Assembly: GCA_023212645.1 (NCBI GenBank)
Contig: JALBYC010000015.1
Location: 186,001 to 250,000 of the forward strand
Length of the DNA: 64,000 nucleotides
From: Farysia itapuensis
Lineage: Eukaryota > Basidiomycota > Ustilaginomycetes > Ustilaginales > Ustilaginaceae
Reading direction: 5' to 3'
Every line of letters starts with the position of its first letter. Position 1 is the first letter of the stretch. Positions 36,165-44,345 of the stretch are shown piece by piece. The notes below the pieces were generated by a model. It had not been told where the DNA came from. It saw only the letters and a program-made list of their open reading frames with translations, and did no database searches. A program made the translations under genes and the position numbers.

Positions 36165-37964
36165 CTAGAGCTCGGTTTTGTGAGATGATCGAGATGTTTG
36201 CACGGGCAGACGCGGGTGTGGGACGGGCGCTGGTGACGCAGCTATGCGATCGTCAGACCCTCGAGAAAACTCGGCATAACTGCACTTTACTTGCAACATG
36301 TGAAGGCTTGTAGCGTAGACCCAACCTCGTTCGCGTGCCTTTGCTGCAGTTTCGCCAAGATGATCCGTGTCTATATGAGGCCAAAAGACTCGCTTTGGCT
36401 CCAAACGGATGCGACTGCCAGACTCGCCAACGACGGCCTGTAGATCGGCAATTGCGTATGCGGGCAGAAGGATAGTGCTGTAATCGCACCTTGCTGCGAT
36501 TTTCTCGTAGATCGAGGCTGCTGATTCCGTCGAACCTGAGAAAGCGTGTACCCGGGTTTTGTCGAGGCGCGGCAACAGGTGGAATGGCACATTGAACGTG
36601 CGCCAGAATACAGTTTGCGACATGGGATTGCGAGCAGCCGCATCGTCCATGGCGAAAAGCGCAGGAAGCAGTCCACCTTGATGAGCGAATCCGAAGAAAG
36701 ATGTTTGCAACGCATGCTGCAGAATATACAGCAGGACCAGCAGCTTCGACAACCATGGTTTTGCCTTGAAGTGTGGTGAACGAAGCGTATGAGCAAGGAC
36801 GACGACGCTCGGCAGCACTAGGGGGAGTAGAAAACGTGGCTCTTGGTGTGGAGACAAGGATAGTACCGCCAGCGAGAATGCGATGGTCGCTAACGACAGA
36901 CGCACTGCGGTCCGTTCCCGACCATCAAACAAATTGGCTTTGTTCCCACCCGGTGGTCGTCTCTGAGCCAGGTACCCCCGAAAGCCTCGAAGTTCTGTGA
37001 CTGTCTGGAAGCATACCGCATAGCAGCAGCTGACACCCAGCATCAGAGGCCAATTCACGCAGATATGCAACCAGCGGGGATGCAGACCGTGTTGTGCGAC
37101 ATTCTCGGTTCGGAGGTTGTACAGCAGTGCATTGATAGGTGCAATCACCCAGCGTGTTCCTAGGATCGTAGCTAGTTTTGCGCTGTCTTTCGATAGCTGT
37201 GCGTACATGTGCGTGTCTGCAGACACAATATGGGCACTAGCAACTCCGAAACTGACAGAACCGACTGCGAGTATTAGCAGCGCAAACCGCCAATCTCGAC
37301 TTTGGTAAAGCAAGCGTAGAAGAAGCAGCCCCATGGGAAGAACAAAGATGGCAAACGTAAATCGAGCAAAGAGACCTTCGGCAATGCAAATGCCAAGGAA
37401 GATCATGGTACCCACATTCCGCTTTTTGCTTTGGGCTGAGGTATGCGAGAAAGTGGCATGCAATTTGAGCACACAAGCAAAACAAATGGCCAGCATTTGA
37501 GTCTCGTAGGTATTGCTGAAGGTTCGAGCAAGAAATACTGTAGTGCAAGTACTCATTGCCAGCAAGCATAGCATGTCTTGAGCCATGTCGCCACGAAACA
37601 CGAGCTTGATGGCTGCATCGACGGCGAATGATCGGACCAATACGATGGCACGCTGCATCAAGAACAGCTGATAACCTGAACATGGTCCTGCACAGTTATC
37701 GAGAATAAAGCTGAATGGGAAGGATGCGTGCGATAGAGATGTTGGTGATCGAATGGCTTTGCTAGGATCCCATTCCCAGGTCGTCTTGATGTCTGAAACA
37801 CTGTGAACCAAAGCCAATAACGGCTCGCCACTCTGCATCCATTCGTCAGGATGGACGTAGCCATAGCCACACAGAGCTGTGTACACGCGTAACACTACCA
37901 GAAAGGCGTACGTCCATCCCAGCTTACTCGATGGACGGACTAGCCGTGCCAGCCGTGACGACAT
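36165..37964 (-). CDS. SMP3: GPI mannosyltransferase 4 (Smp3/PIG-Z type, GT22)
   Basis: 599 residues from the ATG at 37964; an ATG 12 codons upstream (38000) is possible. A first luminal loop with YGYVHPDEWMQSGEP carries the HPDE signature of the GT22 dolichol-phosphate-mannose-dependent transferases. About ten hydrophobic spans follow. SLSPHQEPRFLLPLVLP and FFGFAHQGGLLPALF are the conserved C-terminal blocks of Smp3/PIG-Z. Smp3 adds the fourth, side-branch mannose to the GPI core in the ER lumen, a step that is essential in yeast because ethanolamine phosphate is attached after it. It complements the Gpi11 gene at 3-4 kb. It shares a ~150-base divergent promoter with the J-protein gene. Confidence 0.85.
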   Translation of the reverse strand: MSSRLARLVRPSSKLGWTYAFLVVLRVYTALCGYGYVHPDEWMQSGEPLLALVHSVSDIKTTWEWDPSKAIRSPTSLSHASFPFSFILDNCAGPCSGYQLFLMQRAIVLVRSFAVDAAIKLVFRGDMAQDMLCLLAMSTCTTVFLARTFSNTYETQMLAICFACVLKLHATFSHTSAQSKKRNVGTMIFLGICIAEGLFARFTFAIFVLPMGLLLLRLLYQSRDWRFALLILAVGSVSFGVASAHIVSADTHMYAQLSKDSAKLATILGTRWVIAPINALLYNLRTENVAQHGLHPRWLHICVNWPLMLGVSCCYAVCFQTVTELRGFRGYLAQRRPPGGNKANLFDGRERTAVRLSLATIAFSLAVLSLSPHQEPRFLLPLVLPSVVVLAHTLRSPHFKAKPWLSKLLVLLYILQHALQTSFFGFAHQGGLLPALFAMDDAAARNPMSQTVFWRTFNVPFHLLPRLDKTRVHAFSGSTESAASIYEKIAARCDYSTILLPAYAIADLQAVVGESGSRIRLEPKRVFWPHIDTDHLGETAAKARERGWVYATSLHMLQVKCSYAEFSRGSDDRIAASPAPVPHPRLPVQTSRSSHKTEL

Positions 37965-37992
37965 ATGAGCGCAAAAAGGGGTATGATGGATC

Positions 37993-38089
37993 TGACACAT
38001 GTCAAAGTTGCCTCGGATCCGCGGATCCGCGTCTCCACTTTACGCCAAACGAGTCGCGTTCTCTGTTCTCGGCACGCGTTTTACGCCAA
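37993..38089. promoter_or_regulatory. Compact bidirectional promoter SMP3/DNAJC9-like
   Basis: Four elements can be seen within 100 bases: an inverted TGACA/TGTCA pair (37993-38004), the palindrome GGATCCGCGGATCC (38015-38028), the MluI cell-cycle box ACGCGT (38074-38079) and two direct copies of TTTACGCCAA (38038-38047 and 38080-38089). The MCB is 38 bases before the J-protein ATG. ACGCGT is the site of fungal MBF-type G1/S regulators, but function here is inferred. Confidence 0.45.
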
Positions 38090-38116
38090 GATCAACACTT
38101 CCAGCATTCACACAGC

Positions 38117-39197
38117 ATGGACGACCAGGACGACCCAGGACTCCAGTTCTACCCAGACGGTAACGTCGATCTATACGGTACTCTAGGCGTGGCCAAGACC
38201 TCGACCTCTGAGGAGATCAAGAAGGCGTACAAGAGGTGAGTTTGGCAGTTCATGTTGCTCGTTTGCTGCATTGCTAACACCTCGTCCGCTCATCAGGCTC
38301 GCCCTCAAATTTCATCCGGACAAGGTGCTGTCAAACTCGGGCTCCTCAACAAGTGCCGCTGGAAGCTCAGAGGACGTCAACCAACAGTTTCAGAAGATCG
38401 GATTCGCATATGCCGTGCTTTCTGATGAAGTGCGCCGACGCAAGTTCGACTCGACAGGGTCGACACGCGAGCTCATGTTTGGCGAAGGGCAAGACGACTT
38501 TGACTGGAACGAGTACTTCAAGACACTCTGGACCGGCGAAGTTTCTCGCCAAACTCTAGACGAGTTCAAGCAAAAGTACCAGAATTCGGACGATGAACGA
38601 CAGGACATCCTCGCCGCTTACCAAGAGACTGAAGGAGAACTCAGCAGCATCTTTGAACATGTTCCGTGCTGTGAATTTATCGCTGACGAGGAAAGGTTCA
38701 TCGACATTATTCAACAAGCTATCAAAGAAGGAGACTTGCAGCAAACCGACAATTGGACACGTAGCGTCGCGGACAAATCGGGGCGCAAAGCATTGCGTCA
38801 GAAAGCTAAAGGAGAAGCGGCCGAGGCCGAGAAGCTCGCCAAAGAGCTTGGGGTATGGGATGATCTCTTTGGTGACAAGAGCAAACCTGCCACTCAAAAG
38901 AAACGCAGCACAAAGAAGGACAAGACGGCAGACGAGCAAGACGATTTGGGCGCACTCGCTGCCCTCATCCAGCGAAAGAACAACAATCGAGCTTCTGGCT
39001 TTGACGACATGATCGCTAGACTAGAAGCCAAGGCTGGCGTCAAGGAACGACCGCCAACTGACGAAGAATTTGAAAAGATGCAAGCCGAGATCATGGCTCG
39101 AAAAGAGGGGGTAAAGGACAAGTCTAGCTCCAAGGAAAACAAGCGCAAGTCTAATGCTAATCCCACAAAGAGCGCCAAGACCAGAAAGAGCCAATAG
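38117..39197 (+). CDS. J-domain co-chaperone, DNAJC9 type
   Basis: Two exons (38117-38235 and 38297-39197) around a 61-nt intron (GTGAGT...CATCAG) that splits the codon of KR in the J domain; 339 residues result. The J domain (residues ~20-90) contains DLYGTLGVAKTSTSEEIKKAYKR, then LALKFHPDK with the HPD motif, and a Ser-rich insert. Past it come FDWNEYFKTLW, DILAAYQETEGELSSIFEHV and IIQQAIKEGDL, the conserved DNAJC9 region. Human DNAJC9 binds histones H3-H4 and recruits Hsp70 to them. The C-terminus is a Lys-rich tail fit for nuclear import. Divergent from SMP3. Confidence 0.9.
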
Positions 39198-39500
39198 TCG
39201 CATCTCGATCGCGGAGAGCTGTACCATGTATTTCTCTGTTCGACCTGCTATGAATCACAATCATATCGTTGATGAGTCTGTCTGCTTGATCAGCCGATCG
39301 GATGTACAATCGGGCTATCGATCAAAATCGGGCTGGCGTGTTAAATTAAGGTCTTGCTTACAAGGCGCAATCACGTGATGCATTTCAGAAGGTAGGGCTT
39401 TTTTCATCCGACACGCCATCATCCTGAACACCTCCGGATCACTGGGCTTGAGAGCTACTGCACCCAGACCTGGTCACGCGTTGCTGCTTATACATTGCTC
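39198..39500. other. Intergenic region before the mitochondrial uL2 gene
   Basis: 303 bases with the 3' region of the J-protein gene and the promoter of uL2m. 'atcacgtgatg' (near 39371) contains a CACGTG E-box within a perfect 10-bp palindrome, ATCACGTGAT. This type of site is used by bHLH factors such as Cbf1. No gene seen. Confidence 0.45.
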
Positions 39501-40934
39501 ATGGTCTCGTCCATACTGAGCCGCGCCTCTTTGAGAGCGCTGGCGGGATCGACAGCACCGAATTCGTCATATCAGCTTCGAGCAGATGGATTGAGGCGGA
39601 GCATTGCCACGGTGTCTTCTCTTAAAGCGGCTTCTTCGCTTTCACAGGTGTCTGTTCTCCCCGAACCGCCGCAGACGACAAAGCTCTTGACGCCGCCCAG
39701 AGAGAGTCGAAAGGTACGACGAACAGCGCTCAAAGCCCAGAAAAAGGCTTTGAAGAGGAAAAAGGTCGAGTCGACCCTGGCGGCTCGTCTGGGTGTGCAG
39801 GAAAAGACGGTGGCTCCCTTGGTACGAAAAGACCATCAATTTGTCACCTACAAGCCCATCACACGATCCATTCGCTGGCTTCGTCGACCAGTCAACGACC
39901 ATGTCTTCAAGGGGAAACCCGAGAGGTCGCTGACCATCGCCAAACGAAAAACAGCCGGCCGGAATAACACTGGTCAAATCACTGTTCGAGGTCGTGGAGG
40001 AGGACACAAGCGCCGTATTCGCCTTGTCGACTTTTACCGTTGGGAGGAAGGCAAGCAAGAAGTTCTTCGGATCGAGTACGACCCTGGACGCAGCGCCCAT
40101 ATCGCCCTGATTGAGCACACCGAGACTAAACGCCGTAGTTATATCCTAGCACCTGACGGACTGCGCGCTGGAGATTCTGTACAGAGCTATCGTATGTATT
40201 CCCCTGCCACAACCACAACATCAAGCCCGGCTGTCGCAACAGCCAATCCCAGCTCGACTGTCGTCGAAAACGCAGACGAGAGTGGTCTAACGACGGATCC
40301 GTCTGCGCCTCAAACGACCAAGGAGCCTAAGCCCAAGGATCCCACATCCAAAGAATCATCACCCGAGTCACCTTCGACCTTTGTGTCGGCTCAGGCATTG
40401 GACATGGGTATTTTCCGTACGCAGGCTATCCGACCAGGCAACTTTCTACCCTTGCATCTTATCCCAGTTGGCACGACGATTCACTCGATCACTCTTCTGG
40501 CGAATGGACCGGCCAAGCTGGTACGTTCGGCTGGTGCGGCTGGTCAGCTGGTCGCCTTTGGTGGTCGACACGGGGCAGGTGACTCGCATGCACACGTCAA
40601 GTTGCAGAGTGGAGAAGTGCGTTTGGTGCCACGGAACTGCTGCGCCGCTATTGGTACGGTGAGCAACCGCAATCATCAGCACAGAGTGTTGGGCAAAGCT
40701 GGGCGATCACGCCATCTAGGTATTCGACCCAAGGTTCGTGGTGTGGCAATGAACGCTGTTGACCATCCTCACGGTGGTGGCCGAGGCAAGAGCAAGAGTA
40801 ACATGCATCCCAAGTCCATCTACGGTCACCTTGCCAAATTTGCACGAACACGTAAGCCGGGCACCAAAAGAGGCAACCGCATGGTTCTTCGCGAACGTCC
40901 ACGCCGTAACGGCAAGCGTGTTGGCAAGCCGTAG
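39501..40934 (+). CDS. RML2: Mitochondrial ribosomal protein uL2m
   Basis: 477 residues from the ATG at 39501. A mitochondrial presequence (MVSSILSRASLRALAGS) leads into an N-terminal extension and the L2 family: TGQITVRGRGGGHKRRIRL (OB-fold part) and GVAMNAVDHPHGGGRGKSKS, the C-terminal loop whose His lies next to the peptidyl-transferase centre. The two halves are separated by a ~75-residue Thr/Ser/Pro/Lys-rich insert (from YSPATTTTSSPAV to SPSTFVSAQ), absent from bacterial L2. The protein is a core part of the large mitoribosomal subunit. The insert is encoded without an intron and would sit at the surface. Confidence 0.95.
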   Translation: MVSSILSRASLRALAGSTAPNSSYQLRADGLRRSIATVSSLKAASSLSQVSVLPEPPQTTKLLTPPRESRKVRRTALKAQKKALKRKKVESTLAARLGVQEKTVAPLVRKDHQFVTYKPITRSIRWLRRPVNDHVFKGKPERSLTIAKRKTAGRNNTGQITVRGRGGGHKRRIRLVDFYRWEEGKQEVLRIEYDPGRSAHIALIEHTETKRRSYILAPDGLRAGDSVQSYRMYSPATTTTSSPAVATANPSSTVVENADESGLTTDPSAPQTTKEPKPKDPTSKESSPESPSTFVSAQALDMGIFRTQAIRPGNFLPLHLIPVGTTIHSITLLANGPAKLVRSAGAAGQLVAFGGRHGAGDSHAHVKLQSGEVRLVPRNCCAAIGTVSNRNHQHRVLGKAGRSRHLGIRPKVRGVAMNAVDHPHGGGRGKSKSNMHPKSIYGHLAKFARTRKPGTKRGNRMVLRERPRRNGKRVGKP

Positions 40935-41711
40935 AAAGCTCCTAGTACAAATACACACGTGCAATACACTATTTGAGCAATTTGTGGGAACGGATGCTAA
41001 CCTTGTTTTGTCATTTCGCGGAGAAGTTTGACGTGCAGCCGAGAGAAAGAAGAAGGGGAACGGGGAGAATTCATGGAAGCGAGAGAGAGATTTGTAGCTC
41101 TTCGCTTGTTTGGCATGTTTGGGGGCTATTCTGACGGTATTGCGTGTCAAGATGAGATTTGAGCTCCGATTTCCGGGCGAGGATTCCGAGATTTGTGTTT
41201 GTGTTGATTGTGTTGTTGTGTGACGCCTCGCACAATTCAATGGCAGTTGTTTTTTTCGCATCGCTCAACGTCGCACGTCGGACGAGTCGGGGCCCAATCT
41301 AGTTGGATTCTTTGCCTCTAAGCGAGGGCATGTTTAAGGGGTCATCCGTGAAAAGGTCGAGTGGCTTAGCAGGTGTGTGTTGAAAAGAGAGGACCGTGAG
41401 AGCTGCAGATGCAGATGCAGATGCAATGCACAAGCGGCATGATCTTTTGACAGTCGATCAATTCCCATCTACCTGACCAAGCTGTCAGTGGTCCCCCAAG
41501 CAACAACTGCAAGGGGTCTCCTTCTCCTCTTACCTCTCCCTTTCCCCCTTCAGTGAGGACACTTGCATCGTCACTCACCAGCAGCATACAAGACTGAGCG
41601 CCTGTACACCTTGCTCGACTCCAACAAGTACTCGTCCTCATCCTATCCCCAAAAGCATGCACATCGCCTCTCGCACATCGTCATCCTAAGTTTGCATGTC
41701 AATTCCTCATC
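40935..41711. other. Intergenic region upstream of the Ser-rich protein gene
   Basis: 777 bases. The antisense frame that runs into it from uL2m is not credible. A short GCAGAT repeat is present at 41404-41424. The final 200 bases are pyrimidine-rich ('ctcttacctctccctttccccc'), a usual feature of smut 5' leaders. No gene recognised. Confidence 0.45.
41404..41424. repeat. (GCAGAT)n hexanucleotide repeat
   Basis: Three head-to-tail copies of GCAGAT followed by a degenerate GCAAT unit in a non-coding leader. Confidence 0.7.
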
Positions 41712-44204
41712 ATGGTCGTACTCCAGCATACACAGGTCTCAAAGAGATCGAAACTTTCCCTCTTTCGTCTGGGCAAGTCCTCCAAGAGTGGCTCAACTTC
41801 CGTCACCGAACCAGCAGTCTCGCAGCACAACGCGTCTACCAACGTGCATCAGCCCGACGCAGACTCGCAATGCCACAGCGACGATAGCATATCATCACAG
41901 TTCGAGTTCCCAGAAACAAACGACGCCTTTCCCTCGCAGTCTCGCGTCACTGCCAGGTTCTCGTCACGCAGTCAAGACCCGCGACCGAGAGCAGACTCGC
42001 TGCCCATGGACCGCGCACTGGACCTTGCTCTCTTCAGCGCGGGTCCAAACAATAACTTCACCTCGCCCAGACCAATTCTGCACAGTCTCAGTCGTGTACA
42101 ATCCGAGGCCGCCGCGTTTCCCAGTCACTCGCGTCAGCGCTCCCACTTCAGCATTCCCGATGTCATCATCACTACCTGCGAAGAAGAGGGCAACGAGGAG
42201 CTCGTAGAGGTTCGCATTGCCCCCAACAAACGTCGCAGCTATGTTCTCAAGACACAGCGCGTCCATCCCACCGCATATCCCAGAAGCAACAAGAGACCTG
42301 CCAAGACGGCCTCCGTGTTTGGTCGTAAACCGACTCCTCTCCTCCAATTCAGCGAAGCCGAGCTCGGCATGACTGATTTCCCAGCGGCCGTGACTAGTTC
42401 AGTCTTGCCATCAACGTCCGCCAAAAGCAGCGCTACTCAGCGTCTGCGCAAAGCATCCTTCCCCAATCTGTTCGGGCGTAAGAGCCTTGATTCGTCCAGT
42501 AACAGTGTGCCACCTGTGCCAGTGACACCTGCTTCTGCTCCAGCACAAAGCAGCAACTTCCATCGATCTTCGATCGGCGACCTGGATCAATCGCCGCGAG
42601 GCTCATCACTAGAGTCTGCACCCGAAAACCATCCCTCGACTCCAGCAATTGCTTCACAACACCCGCCCACTTCTTGGACCAAGAAGGAACAGAAAGCCAA
42701 GATCAAAGAGGAACAAGCACTGATCAAAGACCTGGAGCGTATTAGCCGTTTGGTCAAGCAACACGATCTCAAAACCAAGAAGGCGCTCGAGAAGGCACGA
42801 GCAAAGGAACAGAAGAACGCCGTCAAGTTGGGAATGTCGTTAGAGCAGCAAGAGCACGGTGAAGTTCGCAAGACAGCCAGTAAGACAGTCTTTTCGGCGA
42901 CGACAAAGGCGAGTTCCTCGGCTGCACTTGGCCGACGCACAAGTATGCGCACCGCTCGCACCCCAATGTCATCAAAGCGAGAATCGTTCAAGTTCCCTCG
43001 ACCTGCACCGCAGCCAAAGGCACAGCTTGTCTACCGCACTGTTCAGCCGGTCGCTGTTGGCGGGCCCAGTGTCTGTTTGAATTTTGACAAAGAGGACGAT
43101 ATCAAGCCCGAGACTGTCACGCCACCGCGACCACAACGGGCTGCCGCACCAAAGCTTACTTCACCCACGACAATGGACGGCGAAGGTGTTGGAAACTTGA
43201 GCGAGGACTTCGACGCACAAGCCTGGGCTCCAAGCAGCTGGTCTTCCTTTGAACCTGCCTTTGCCGGCTACCTTCCTAGCCTCATCGTGACGAGCAGCAG
43301 CAACAGTAGCGGCAGCAGCAGTACCAGCAGCCATTCTCTCCCTCTTTCTCTCGTCTCTCGACCAAGTGACATCTTCAGCGAAGATGTAGACGCCGAAAAG
43401 GTCGATGAAGCTGCGCGGCGCATGCGTCGGGCCAGCGTTCAGCGCGTCCTAGCCTTGTCTGACGCTGGCAGCAATCTCTTGCAAAAGAAGACCTCGCTGC
43501 GTAAACGACGTTCGCAAACTCAGGCACTCAAACGCCGCTCATCGCGCTTGGAAGCGAGCACCTCTTCCGACAGGCTGACGGAGTCCAACGGCCAAAGTAG
43601 CACGTACTCGTCTACTGCAGCCAACGCTCACAAACGCATCAGTCTCGGTCGGCCTCTCCCCCATGTTGCTGACTGGCAGGTTGTGACCGGACGGTCGGAA
43701 TTGTCCAAAGAGTTTCAGAACACGGACGAAGAATGGGAAGAAGATACGGCCAGTAGCTCTCACGAGCCTGCGTCGCAGACTGTTCTGGTTCCCGTCTCAG
43801 TCGAGGCTGTAGCAAGCAGGGGCGCGGAAGTGTCGCGGTCGAGGCCTAGCGTACCTGCTCGAGCTGCAGAACGACCGATGCGTGCGTCCGGACTGCCGAC
43901 GATGTCGTCCCCTCCCCCACCGCAGCGACCAGCTCGACGATCCGGCGTCCCAGCCGCTCGCTTTTCCCTGTCGTCCTCAGCATCGTCATCCTCGGTCTCC
44001 ACAGCCGATCTGATGAACGGATTCGGCCTCTCCTCAGCCGCAGCCGCTCTGCCACCCAGTCACGTCCAGTCCAAGAACTCAAGCGTGCTGCAGTCCAACA
44101 GTAACGCAGCCAACATTCCACAACCCCCTGCCATGTCAGAGACCACAAAGTCGGCCATCGTGGTGAACCCGGCATTGGCAACCCTCCCGCGCTTGAATCT
44201 GTAA
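41712..44204 (+). CDS. Unknown Ser-rich, mostly disordered protein
   Basis: 830 residues with no domain recognised. Low-complexity Ser/Thr/Pro/Arg-rich segments dominate. One region, about residues 318-380 (KKEQKAKIKEEQALIKDLERIS...), is a strongly charged helix and probable coiled coil. Another conserved-looking stretch is VDEAARRMRRASVQRVLAL with the following basic KKTSLRKRRSQTQALKRR. Several RxxS sites suggest kinase control, and basic clusters could act as nuclear signals. The consistent open frame and codon use over 2.5 kb support a real gene. It meets the NSP1 gene tail to tail, 141 bases apart. Confidence 0.8.
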   Translation: MVVLQHTQVSKRSKLSLFRLGKSSKSGSTSVTEPAVSQHNASTNVHQPDADSQCHSDDSISSQFEFPETNDAFPSQSRVTARFSSRSQDPRPRADSLPMDRALDLALFSAGPNNNFTSPRPILHSLSRVQSEAAAFPSHSRQRSHFSIPDVIITTCEEEGNEELVEVRIAPNKRRSYVLKTQRVHPTAYPRSNKRPAKTASVFGRKPTPLLQFSEAELGMTDFPAAVTSSVLPSTSAKSSATQRLRKASFPNLFGRKSLDSSSNSVPPVPVTPASAPAQSSNFHRSSIGDLDQSPRGSSLESAPENHPSTPAIASQHPPTSWTKKEQKAKIKEEQALIKDLERISRLVKQHDLKTKKALEKARAKEQKNAVKLGMSLEQQEHGEVRKTASKTVFSATTKASSSAALGRRTSMRTARTPMSSKRESFKFPRPAPQPKAQLVYRTVQPVAVGGPSVCLNFDKEDDIKPETVTPPRPQRAAAPKLTSPTTMDGEGVGNLSEDFDAQAWAPSSWSSFEPAFAGYLPSLIVTSSSNSSGSSSTSSHSLPLSLVSRPSDIFSEDVDAEKVDEAARRMRRASVQRVLALSDAGSNLLQKKTSLRKRRSQTQALKRRSSRLEASTSSDRLTESNGQSSTYSSTAANAHKRISLGRPLPHVADWQVVTGRSELSKEFQNTDEEWEEDTASSSHEPASQTVLVPVSVEAVASRGAEVSRSRPSVPARAAERPMRASGLPTMSSPPPPQRPARRSGVPAARFSLSSSASSSSVSTADLMNGFGLSSAAAALPPSHVQSKNSSVLQSNSNAANIPQPPAMSETTKSAIVVNPALATLPRLNL

Positions 44205-44345
44205 ACAAACGCCGCACTATGCCACATACCAAATTATACCCCCCTTTCTTCCTCATGCCTGTTTCACGAATTGCACATATATACCAAGCGACACGTCGCC
44301 CTGTGCAAGCCAAAAAGTTAGCAAGTGAGTGGTGCTTTACAAGCT

